Positions 55,719-64,000 of a stretch of DNA of 64,000 nucleotides are shown here, piece after piece (the first letter of the stretch is position 1; each line of letters begins with the position of its first letter). A program made the position numbers and the translations under genes. Source of the DNA: Tetranychus cinnabarinus (Eukaryota > Arthropoda > Arachnida > Trombidiformes > Tetranychidae). Location: contig WHVY01000002.1 in assembly GCA_022266195.1 (NCBI GenBank), forward strand, positions 6,897,001 through 6,961,000. Direction: 5' to 3'. The notes under the pieces are model-generated. The model saw only the letters and a program-made list of their open reading frames with translations, did no database searches and was not told where the DNA came from.

Positions 55719-56426
55719 ATGGATCTAAAACTTGATTTAATTGCAGTTCTTTATGTTTTATCTTTGATTCATTCCAATTTCGGTTCAAACAATTATGACA
55801 CGTTAGCAGGTTATGGTGCGATCTATCATGATTATTATATGAATATAAAAACCAGTGTCGACTTTCAATGGATGCATCGTAATAGCAGTGCTAAATGGAG
55901 AAATGACAGTTTCGTCGAGACTATCGTTGATAGATTTCCACATCGATGCAAAGTACAACTCGACCACAGAGATAATTGTTATCTTTATTTAGTTAAAAAT
56001 CAAACTAAACCAACGCTTCATGGACCAATAAAGATCGATCCAAAGCATATCGAACTAAATATAGAATTTGATAAGTTAAACAGGGCTATGGATCATCCAA
56101 TATTCGGCAAAATGGATAAAACGCTTTTCGAAAGTTGGTCTACGTATTACAATCGTTGTTTTTTAATGCGATTGGCATATAAACTTGATGATAATTTTTA
56201 CTTGCCTCCTCTGAATATCTATCTTGAACTGGATTCCAAAACTGCTTCTCTTTTCCCGAAAATCGAGAAAAATGATTATTTCATGCTCAATATTATAAAT
56301 TTTTTCGATGAAATCAATCCCAATAACGTCTTCGATAAATATATACTCCAGCTTTATACTAAAGTGCAATTCATTACTGCTTCTCATTCAATTTCCAACT
56401 ACACAATTGTACCCATAAATAACTAG
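55719..56426 (+). CDS. A-family secreted protein, copy A3
   Basis: A single exon of 235 residues, ATG at 55719. Signal peptide MDLKLDLIAVLYVLSLIHSN, then DYYMNIKTSVDFQWMHRNSS, HRCKVQLDHRDNCYLYLV, RCFLMRLAYKL, LELDSKTASLFPKIEKNDYF and SISNYTIVPI. More divergent than A1/A2. The post-signal Cys and the ACHIP Cys are both absent, leaving three core Cys, so the disulfide pattern must differ. Potential N-glycosylation at NSS, NDS, NQT and NYT. Intact frame; partner of B3. Confidence 0.8.
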   Translation: MDLKLDLIAVLYVLSLIHSNFGSNNYDTLAGYGAIYHDYYMNIKTSVDFQWMHRNSSAKWRNDSFVETIVDRFPHRCKVQLDHRDNCYLYLVKNQTKPTLHGPIKIDPKHIELNIEFDKLNRAMDHPIFGKMDKTLFESWSTYYNRCFLMRLAYKLDDNFYLPPLNIYLELDSKTASLFPKIEKNDYFMLNIINFFDEINPNNVFDKYILQLYTKVQFITASHSISNYTIVPINN

Positions 56427-56523
56427 ACTAAATTTGAATATTACCGGCATTTGATATTTGTAGACAAAAATTAGTTGAATAAAGTCCGTATCGATTAACT
56501 CTGAAGTATCATATTCAGCGATT

Positions 56524-57054
56524 TTAAAGTGGAATCCCAAATTCACGAATGATGAGCGATGCGCACCAAGTTGAAAAAGCAGCAAATCCAGTTGCACCCC
56601 AAAGACCAGCCCGAGAACTAGCTCGTAGTCCAATAACACCACCAACTATTCCACCAGCTAAAGTACCATTTGTCCAGTGACTTTCACCATGATACTACAA
56701 AAAGTTATGAAATCAAGTTATAAAATATTCAATTCAAACTTATAAAAATATTAATAGATTAAAATTACTAACCGATTTCAGATCACATTCTATACAAGCA
56801 AACATTGCTCCTAGTATGGCAACACTTTTTGCATTTGACAACATTCTTCCTATAATGTCGTTAACACCATCATTCAAACAGTCTGTTTTCAGGTTCCATC
56901 ATAACTGCTCCAAATCCAGCGACTCCACTCATGACGGTTCGAAAAGCACAACTTTTCATTGCCTTCTCCACTAATATTTCCCCTCTGCTCATTACTCCTT
57001 TTCCAAGCATAAAAGGAACTAAAGCTTTGTTATAATCCCATTTATCAGGACGCT
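56524..57054 (-). pseudogene. TIMM22: TIMM22-like gene relic
   Basis: The minus strand from 57054 encodes MSRGEILVEKAMKSCAFRTV and a GFGAVMMEPEN segment, then RMLSNAKSVAILGAMFACIE. A 78-bp intron (56772-56695, GTTAGT..TGTAG) leads to YHGESHWTNGTLAGGIVGG, RAGLWGATGFAAFST and a TAA at 56524. This matches Tim22, the channel subunit of the carrier translocase of the inner mitochondrial membrane. There is no first exon with ATG, and a 1-base frame change occurs near 56885. Because the intron is kept, this is a decayed genomic copy, unless the frame change is a sequencing error. Confidence 0.75.
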
Positions 57055-57456
57055 CTAAAACACACCGTTTTGTCTCTTTGGAAAATCGAAAAGTATTTTT
57101 GATAAGTACATAAAATGGTCATGAGGCTGCTCCTTAAGATTATAGATTACCCACTTGTTGCTTTTAAATGCAAAATTATTGCTGATTTTGTTATTTTACT
57201 ATTAGTATAAGTGGTTATAAATAAAGATGTCATAATTATGATGATTAATCAACATCTTTTACTTGCTTCAACATACTGAATGTTTGATGTTTAATAATCA
57301 AGATTTACAATGCAAGTGAAGCAAAGATTGACAGAGATGATAATAGACTATTAAAAATGCTGAGTTGACCATCATTAACAGTTAATTTTTAAGTATTGAC
57401 TATGCAAGCTGATTATTAACATGAGATCTTAGGTCATATTAACAAGAATCAAAAGG

Positions 57457-57811
57457 TATAAAAGGTTAAGCGAGAGAAAAAGAGAATCATTGTTTCGTTG
57501 CAAATCGACGTCAACTACTCTTAAATGTTAAACATAGTTTTTCATCTTACTTTGGCCCTTTTTGACTCTGTTTGTGAGTTCAGTTCCATGCCTTTAGGTG
57601 AGTAAATTAATTAGTTTGCTCAATTAGATATAGCCATGTGTTTGCTTTCATTTATTGACTAATGATCAAAATTATTTTCTTGCCGTTCGTAGATTATCTC
57701 AAAAACAGAACATATCCTTACGAATCTACTGAAGACGTTCTTACCAAAATCCCATCCAGTTCGAGCTTATACTCTGGTACGGGATTAAGTTATCCTTTCA
57801 AGAAACTTTGA
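57457..57811 (+). CDS. TATA plus signal-peptide exon cassette; possible LCAT 5' end
   Basis: TATAAAAG at 57457, ATG at 57525, exon 57525-57597, a 95-bp intron (GTGAGT..CGTAG) and exon 57693-57811 ending in TGA: 63 residues, with leader MLNIVFHLTLALFDSVCEFS. The second exon encodes YPYESTEDVL and SYPFKKL. A damaged homologue at 61456-61750 also lies just before an LCAT palindrome, so these may be the first exons of LCAT-like genes that lost their bodies, or a separate small secreted peptide. Confidence 0.4.
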
Positions 57812-58084
57812 GTTTCTTGAAACACAATTTCAGATCAATTGTTTTAAATAAAAAAACCAAAGGTTTTTTGATAGCAGATGGATGAAATGAAAAATAGAAA
57901 AGTTAAATGCGATCAAACTAAATGTGGTAAAGAAGATAAATCGATGAATTATGGAACAACACAACAAGCCCAAAAAGACAAGCACCTGCACCGATCAACG
58001 ATGAATCAAGCAAAAGACAAACTAAGAATGCAAATTCTGTAATTCAGCAATCATCAAGTATGCATCTTCAGCCGACAATTATGT

Positions 58085-58755
58085 TTGATATATGTCTTTG
58101 GGCTGCTCAACGAAAGTTACTTATCGGTTACTGTTCCATCACCTCACCCAGTTAAATTGTGGACATCAATCAAGAATTTTCAGTATCCAAATGGCGAATA
58201 TTTATATTTTATCTGATTTAAGTGGAAACTTTGTAGGTCAATAAACAATGTATTTTTATTTTTTTATTGTCTATTGAATCAAAAACATCAATAGACTTTT
58301 CGATTCCATCTCTACCTTTCAATACCATCTAAAGTATGAGGACCTGGAATCAGATGGATAAGGGGAGTTAATGTCTTTTGCATTGGTAAAGTAGACTTTA
58401 TCAAAGCTAAGACATTTACTTTCCTTATCCATCTAATTCCAGGTGTTCATACTTTAGATGATGCATTGGTAATAAAATTATCTACTATGATAATGCGACT
58501 GCAGCTCTAACAGATTTCGACATTGATCCAGCGGTATTGAAAGGTAGAGATGGCATCGAAAAGTCAGATGATGTTTTGGATTTAATAGACAATCAGAAAT
58601 AAAAATCCATTGTTTATTGACCTACAAAGTTTCCACTTAAATCAGATAAAATATAAATATTCGCGATTTAGCCACTGAAAATTCTTAATTGATGACCACA
58701 ATCTAACTGGATGGGGTGATGGAACATTTACCGATAGGTAACTTTCGTTGTGCAG
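58085..58755. pseudogene. Large inverted repeat made of LCAT-like 3' ends
   Basis: The left arm (about 58085-58395) and right arm (about 58420-58755) are near-identical inverted copies (aaatttatattttatctgat-type words, gtggaaactttgtaggtcaa on both strands). The right arm reads DFDIDPAVLKG on + and, near 58715, GDGTFTD; the left arm carries the matching GDGTVTD on the minus strand, the family's catalytic-Asp motif. A spacer of only about 25 bases separates the arms. Neither arm has a full frame. Confidence 0.65.
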
Positions 58756-59094
58756 CAGAAAAACATATCAACAGTCGATTTACAGAATCAACACATCAAG
58801 GAATGTTACAAGACCCATATTTGATAATACCATTTGATTGTACCATTATGCATATTTGTAAATATTCAATAGCAGAATTAATGCAATTAATTTATGTAAA
58901 TAACGAATGAATAATAATAATAAATAAATACAATTAATAACCATAATTTTCGCTCATTTTTCACGCTTGCTTACACAATATTAACAATATCAAACAGATA
59001 TAATATAATAACAGATATTTAACTGACCAAGTTAATTGTTACCTGTTAATTGTAGATTATATATATTATATACATATATAGATTATATTGTATA

Positions 59095-59840
59095 TAGATT
59101 AGATTAATTAGTTTACCTGGACTTTAAGCTAGTGAAGGTTAATCGTTATCTTCTTTCGGTGAAAAGAAAACCTTTGTTTACTTGATTAATTTCAATCGCC
59201 GGTGTCAGCATTATTCAAGGGTTTACAGGGTGCTGCAAGACTATGGGTTTAGTTTGGGTAAATATTCAAGTTTAGCCTAAAAACTGGTTGAACCTGAAAA
59301 CATCATTCATTCAAAAGGGAATAATAATAATTTAAAAATGATTCCTTTCATTTGCGTCAATTCAATTATTGTTTATAAATTGTTAAAAGTATTCAATCCA
59401 TGAAAATTAAAATTAGGTTACATGATTTTTTGTTATTTGATTTAGTGAATCTGGTTGAATTGCTTTCAAACTTGTATTTTTGATTTATCATCAATTCTTT
59501 TGATCAGTTCGATGATAAATGATGAGTTTGATTAGTTATAAGACAAAAAATGAATGCTAAAGCAAAAGATCATTTGATTCAAATGACAAATCATCTCATC
59601 ATTCGTCAATTCAACATCTTACCACTTTAAAATCAGAACATCTTTTGAAGTTTTATATGAAGTAATTAACAGAAAAACGATTAGTAATAGGAAATTTGAG
59701 CTGTTTTATGCTGACAACATACAAATGGGATCCTGTCGACATTCATTGAAAACAATATTCAACTTATAACTTATAAGACTGACAGATTAGATAAACATGA
59801 TCTTATATAGCACTTGAAGTCATCATATATTCAATAGAAA
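59095..59840. repeat. Segmental repeats upstream of ADSL fragment 2
   Basis: 59095-59360 matches 28040-28320 (carboxylesterase upstream) and 59385-59840 matches 51650-52110. An AT-dinucleotide tract lies at 59057-59095. No genes. Confidence 0.6.
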
Positions 59841-59849
59841 ATTTTCTAC

Positions 59850-60452
59850 TATTTTCTAGTGACTGTTGGTAAAAAAGCCTGTCTTTGGATAAATGATTTA
59901 CTAATGGATCTAAAAAACTTCGAACGTGTCCGAAATGAATTGAGATTTAGAGGGTGTAAAGGAACAACTGGTACTCAAGCCTCATTTCTTCAACTGTTTA
60001 ACCATGAACTGTTTACTTGATGAACTAGTCACTAGGTATTCTGGATTTGACCAAAGATAAATTGTTACTGGTCAAACGTATTCTCGCAAGGTTGATGTTG
60101 AAATCTTGGGTGCCTTAGCTGGTCTAGGTTCAACAATTCATAAGATTTGTTCAGATTTGAGATTGCTGGCTCACATGAAGGAAATTGAGGAAGAGTTCTC
60201 TGATCAGGAAACACAGATTGGATCTAGTGCAATGCCTTATAAACGAAATCCAATGAGATCAGAAAGATGCTTTTCATTAGCCAGACATCTTATGGGTTTC
60301 ATGGCTTCCGCTTTAAACATTTATTCAGATCAATGAATCAATCCCTCGATGACAGTGCGATTTGACTTATTATTATCCCAGAGGCATTTATTACAGCTGA
60401 CGAGGTTCTTATAACATTAAAAAATGTTTCCAAAGGTTTCATTGTACCCAGT
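59850..60452 (+). pseudogene. Adenylosuccinate lyase fragment 2
   Basis: After a TTTTCTAG acceptor at 59859: LMDLKNFERVRNELRFRGC, then a small deletion and frame change near 60000, a stop at DQR-TAA, QTYSRKVDVEILGALAGLGS, HKICSDLRLLAHMKEIEEEF and the lyase signature GSSAMPYKRNPMRSERC. A stop follows YSDQ, then DDSAI and IPEAFITADEVLITLKNVS up to 60452, where it joins an A fragment. The signature serine loop is present but the frame is broken in several places. Confidence 0.85.
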
Positions 60453-60652
60453 TGTACTTTGCATTGATCAGGGTAGTAATCGATGGCCTCGAATAAACTA
60501 TCATTTCTCCATGTAACATTGTCTACACGATGCATCCATTGCAAGTCAACACTTGTTTTGATATTCATATAATAATCATTATAACCCGCACCATAAGAAA
60601 ACATATATTCTTCACATTGAATTGATGAATGAATCAAAGATAAGACACTTCC
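60453..60652 (-). pseudogene. A-family N-terminal fragment (A4)
   Basis: The minus strand reads SSIQCEEYMFSYGAGYNDYY, MNIKTSVDLQWMHR and DQCKVQL, then fuses to ADSL sequence. The signal peptide is truncated and most of the A promoter is deleted. Fragment only. Confidence 0.7.
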
Positions 60653-60840
60653 GGGTTACATGGTCATAAAGAGAAGCGAAAGTAAGAGTTAGTTTAAAGT
60701 AAAGTAAGTTTCTCTAGTTGCTTAGCTTTGAAAATAATGTTACCGTTGGTTGTTACCAGTGAATCAAAAAATACTGACGTTGACTTAAATTCATCTGTTC
60801 AAACCAATTAAAATGAATTCAATGGATTTTAAATCGGTTG
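60650..60840 (+). pseudogene. B-family promoter and start-codon fragment (B4)
   Basis: Contains ggtcataaagagaagcgaaa and accgttgg blocks, then ATG at 60821 with MDFK, after which the match is lost. The head-to-head partner is the A4 fragment; the pair was cut on both sides. Confidence 0.65.
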
Positions 60841-61450
60841 ATTACAAACGTTCAGCAGATGAATCCTTATAATAATCTTTTGATTCATAACGAAAATACA
60901 AAATATTGCAGCAAATTTGTATTAACAATGTAATTAATTGATACACAAATTATGAATAGAAAAAATTAAAATTCACTAAAAAAGCTTACGAAATTGCACT
61001 ATTTCAGATGCTAAATCATAAGGAAAGGTCAGGCTAATCGGAAAATTTGCAAGTTTTCCGTCAAAACTATAATTGAAATTGTTATTCAAGTAGTTTCAGT
61101 TTAATCAAAAATGCTGTTAATTGTTCAATTTGTCATCAAAATTACCACATCACGGATCATTGATAATGTTTAAAATACTCATTGATTTTCTAATTTTTGC
61201 TGTTGAATGCAAAATAGTCGTTGCTATAGTTGAATGAAAATGTTAAGCTAAAAATGATAATTCAGCAATGATATTATCTGATATCCAATTCAATTTGCAA
61301 ATTGTTCAATAATTAAGAGTCACTTTTCAAGTGAATTAACGATGGATAGAGATAACAATTGGAAAAATGCTGAGTTGACCATCATTTAGAGTAAATCGTT
61401 CAATTAACATTGACTAAACAAGACGATTTGATGAATTGTGATAAGGTCAG
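60841..61450. other. No gene recognised
   Basis: AT-rich with no coding support. The last 100 bases resemble 57350-57450 (aaatgctgagttgaccatca), the upstream region of the other TATA-signal cassette. Confidence 0.45.
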
Positions 61451-61455
61451 AGGAG

Positions 61456-61750
61456 TATAAAAGTTTGATGTTTGGTGAAAGAAACTTCAGTCTTCTCCTT
61501 TTGTATCAATACGATTGGAGTTAAGCAAAATGAAGATTTGTCTTACATTTTTTAGTGTTTTTGCACTCCTCGTCGTCTAAGCTTGCGCTGGTGAACTCAA
61601 GCTCAAACCCTTTAGGTAAGTTTCACATTCATTACTGATATCAATGTTATAAGTTTTCTCTTTTAAATTATTGACTAATGATTTTTCTCATTTTTTATTT
61701 TCTTTCCATTCACAGATTACGAGCTTAATGAAAAGAATTAACTAATCGTA
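61456..61750 (+). pseudogene. Damaged TATA plus signal-exon cassette
   Basis: TATAAAAG at 61456 and ATG at 61530 open MKICLTFFSVFALLVV, followed directly by a TAA stop. A donor (GTAAGT at 61616) and acceptor (CACAG before 61716) are kept; the second exon ends after a few codons. Homologous to 57457-57811 by position of TATA, ATG and intron. Confidence 0.45.
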
Positions 61751-61779
61751 CTCAAGTTTCCTTCAACTTTTCTGTTTTC

Positions 61780-62440
61780 ATCAGTGTCGAACCTGGCATA
61801 AGATGAACAAACGAGGTGAATGTTCTTTCTATAGGCCATAAAGCTGAATCAAATGCGACAAAAATGTCGAGATTATCACCTCCAACTAAGGCTCGTGCTG
61901 CTTTCAAGGAGCCACCCTATGCGCTCATAATGTGAATATTGCATGAATTTTGCTTTTCAGAAAAGTTTTTTCTGTTTTGTTGATAAACATGGCTAAATGA
62001 ACGCAACCATAGCTGTGGCACACCAAAACCGATAATTTATTGGTTTTGTTGAAAGATGCTTCAATATTTATGGCTATTCCATAAATATTGGAATAACTGG
62101 AGGCGATCTGTAGGTCCTTGAAGCATCTCTCAACAAAACCAATAAACCATCAGCTGTGGTGTGCCACAGCTATGGTTGCGTTCATTTAGCCATGTTCATC
62201 AACAAAACAGAAAAAACTTTTCTGAAAAACAGAATTCATTCAATATTCACATTATGAGCGCATAGGGTGGCTCCTTGAAAGCAATACGAGCCTTAGTTGG
62301 AGGGAATAATCTCGAAATTTTTGATGCATTCGATTCGACTTTATAACCTATAGAAAAAACATTCACTTCTTTTGACCATCTTATGCCAGGTCCAACATCG
62401 GTGGAAAATAGAAAAAGTGAAATTTGGGCAAAATTTCGGA
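61780..62440. pseudogene. Long inverted repeat of LCAT-like elbow exons
   Basis: The left arm (about 61790-62080, minus) and right arm (about 62115-62405, plus) are inverted copies around a 35-bp centre. The right arm reads KPSAVVCHSYGCVHLAMFIN, LKAIRALVGGNNLEIF and HLMPGPTSVEN; the left arm carries KPSVLVCHSYGC-like and IRALVGGD-like on the minus strand. Catalytic-serine motifs survive in both; stops and frame changes prevent expression. The right arm runs directly into A5. Confidence 0.7.
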
Positions 62441-62456
62441 CGCATTCTTTCTTTAA

Positions 62457-62732
62457 ATGGATCTAAAACTTTATCTTGTTATCGTTCTATATGTCTTATC
62501 TCTGAATATCTATCTTGAGCTGGATTCCAAAACTGCTTCACTTTTCCCTAAAATCGAGCAAAACGATTATTTCTGGCTTAATATTATTAATTTTTTCAAC
62601 GAAATCAACTTCGATAACGTCTTCGATAAATCTGTACTCAGGCAACATTATCCAACATTACAATATGTTACAGCGTCCCATATAATCTCTAACTATACAG
62701 TTGTACCAATAGAAAAATTAAACAAGATTTGA
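62457..62732 (+). CDS. A-family mini-protein A5 (internal deletion, frame kept)
   Basis: 91 residues: the signal peptide MDLKLYLVIVLYVLSL is joined directly to NIYLELDSKTASLFPKIEQN and TASHIISNYTVVPI. Compared with A1 about 145 residues are missing, with a short homologous word (ctgaatatctatcttga) at the joint. The frame is maintained and would give a small secreted C-terminal module without any of the core Cys. The normal A promoter is replaced by LCAT-derived sequence, so expression is doubtful. It may be a pseudogene. Confidence 0.5.
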   Translation: MDLKLYLVIVLYVLSLNIYLELDSKTASLFPKIEQNDYFWLNIINFFNEINFDNVFDKSVLRQHYPTLQYVTASHIISNYTVVPIEKLNKI

Positions 62733-63011
62733 GAACAAGTGTTCAGTGTTTTATATTTTACCAAAACTGAATGATTAAATAAACTAAAACCGATATTTGA
62801 TATTAAATGCTTTTCCTATGCTTTATGCTTTTTAATCTTTAGTCAGTAAGTTTATGAATAAATTATCAATAAAAGGTGTATTTCATCTTATCGGAAGCTA
62901 TGGCTTGTCCGCACAAAAGATATGACTTAAAAGTCTTTCTGGTTCATGTTTTCTTGCTGCGGCAATTTTGACTGAAAATGGATGTCTCAGATCGATTCTT
63001 CTTGTTAAAAA

Positions 63012-63360
63012 GGCTCTGCTTCTTCAAATGAAACAGTGTATAGCCATGAATGGAAGGAACTGCAAAGAACAAGAAGCAATGAAAATATTAAGAAAATTTC
63101 TCTGAATAGTTGATGGATAAACGATAAAACCATCGGAAACATTTTGTAATGTTATAAGAACCTCGTCAGCTGTAATAAAAGCCTCTGGGATAATAATACG
63201 TCGAATCGCACTGTCATCGAGTGTTATCTCGAACGAACCCATCCAATAGATCCAATCTGTGTTTCCTCAAAAGGTTCCTCAATTTCCTTCATATGAGCCA
63301 GCAATCTCAAATCTGAACAAATCTTATGGATTGTTGAACATAAAACGTACGCTTTCGAAG
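63012..63360 (-). pseudogene. Adenylosuccinate lyase fragment 3
   Basis: The minus strand reads STIHKICSDLRLLAHMKEIE and EETQIGSI, then a deletion removes the SAMPYKRNPMRSE signature, continuing FEITLDDSAIRRIIIPEAF, ITADEVLITLQNVSDGF and a degraded LPFMA. Located between A5 and B5. Non-functional. Confidence 0.8.
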
Positions 63361-63601
63361 CACATCTTTTTCAGTGTCACTTTAATATAGTTTTTTACAG
63401 TTGATTTCGAGGATAATTATTTAAATGATTACAGAGTTTCGAGTTATTTAATTAAGGAATCTCTCGATGTATGGAAATCATAAGTAATATATATCATTGT
63501 TTTAAGTGCACATTGGAATTGATAGAATCAAAAATATATTATAAATCAAAATAAATATCAATATCAAATTCAAGAGCTGAATATAAAATTATTCATTCGA
63601 T

Positions 63602-64000
63602 TCAGTTAATCGGAATGATTCTGTATTCATCGATTATTTGAGTTGCAGCCCGCTTTCCTTTAGAATCAATTAAATTTGCAATAAAATGGTGATTTAGAGT
63701 CAAATCAGGGAATAATGAAGCAGTTGTGTTATCCATTTCTAGAACTACCCACTTTTGCAACTGCCATAAACTACAGCTTTTTGACGCAAAGTCAAATAGA
63801 CGAAGATATTTGAGAGTTCTGATCATTTTTTCCATTTCTGCCATCACTTTTGGATAGTCCACGTCGGGCTCTACAAATGTGCAATTATTACTAACATACA
63901 AAGCACATTCATCTTTTGCATACTTTTGATAAATATCTGATACATTAATTGAATGCATCCACTGTTCACTATCACAATAATATCTACAAAAGCGAGTTGA
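63602..64000 (-). CDS. B-family secreted protein B5, partial (runs off the window)
   Basis: The minus frame is open from the window edge: YYCDSEQWMHS, KDECALYVSNNCTF, DYPKVMAEMEKMIRTLKYLR, LEMDNTTASLFPDLT and YRIIPIN, stop at 63602. The Cys positions and helix match B1/B2. ATG at 63958 is an internal Met, not the start, since the family match continues upstream of it. The first exon and any A partner lie beyond the window. Confidence 0.75.
   Translation of the reverse strand, partial: STRFCRYYCDSEQWMHSINVSDIYQKYAKDECALYVSNNCTFVEPDVDYPKVMAEMEKMIRTLKYLRLFDFASKSCSLWQLQKWVVLEMDNTTASLFPDLTLNHHFIANLIDSKGKRAATQIIDEYRIIPIN

Noticed and set aside
1..64000. CRISPR arrays, bacterial operons, rRNA or tRNA genes
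   Set aside because: No regularly spaced short repeats, no Shine-Dalgarno-type operons and no recognisable tRNA A/B boxes with cloverleaf; spliceosomal introns show a eukaryotic genome.

Overview
The window looks like nuclear DNA of a small-genome arthropod, most likely a plant-feeding (spider-mite-like) mite. It is AT-rich. Introns are short (about 50-330 bp) with GT..AG ends, and single-exon genes are common. Two tandem cytosolic UDP-glycosyltransferases lack a signal peptide and a membrane anchor and resemble bacterial macrolide-type enzymes, as spider-mite UGTs do. A carboxyl/cholinesterase also fits. The species assignment is inference.

Layout. About 1-2.5 kb shows no gene. From 2.5 to 5.6 kb lie broken copies of an LCAT / group XV phospholipase-like lipase. 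From 6.2 to 9.3 kb a very compact minus-strand cluster of six small ORFs (dUTPase-like, T1/BTB-like, unknown, BIR-RING, unknown, unknown) looks virus-derived or virus-like. A four-finger C2H2 protein is at 12.3-13.5 kb and a possible tiny secreted gene at 15.2 kb. From 16 to 21.8 kb is a rearranged graveyard of LCAT copies mixed with pieces of the secreted A/B family and a MITE-like element. From 21.8 to 31 kb is gene-poor, apart from a possible three-exon gene near 29.2-30.1 kb. Well-preserved genes follow: carboxylesterase (31.3 kb), UGT tandem pair (35.5 and 39.1 kb), YOD1-type OTU deubiquitinase (42.7 kb) and centrin (43.8 kb).

The most unusual part is 44-64 kb. Two families of putative secreted proteins, here called A (one exon, about 238 aa) and B (two exons, about 255-285 aa), occur as head-to-head divergent pairs about 500-530 bp apart. 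There are three such pairs (A1/B1, A2/B2, B3/A3) plus fragments. A and B share the C-terminal motif LE[LM]D[SN]KTASLFP and weaker similarity elsewhere, so they look like ancient paralogues. The shared intergenic block recurs, including as orphan copies near dead fragments. I recognise no known family.

Interleaved with the pairs are broken fragments of adenylosuccinate lyase (three), TIMM22 (one) and LCAT. Several LCAT relics form inverted repeats (52.8, 58.1-58.8 and 61.8-62.4 kb). The ADSL fragments keep an intron acceptor and carry flanking DNA that also matches the carboxylesterase upstream region, so they spread as genomic DNA rather than as processed cDNA. Detoxification genes, a lipase family and fast-evolving secreted proteins together suggest a multigene accessory region shaped by tandem and inverted duplication, gene conversion and decay.
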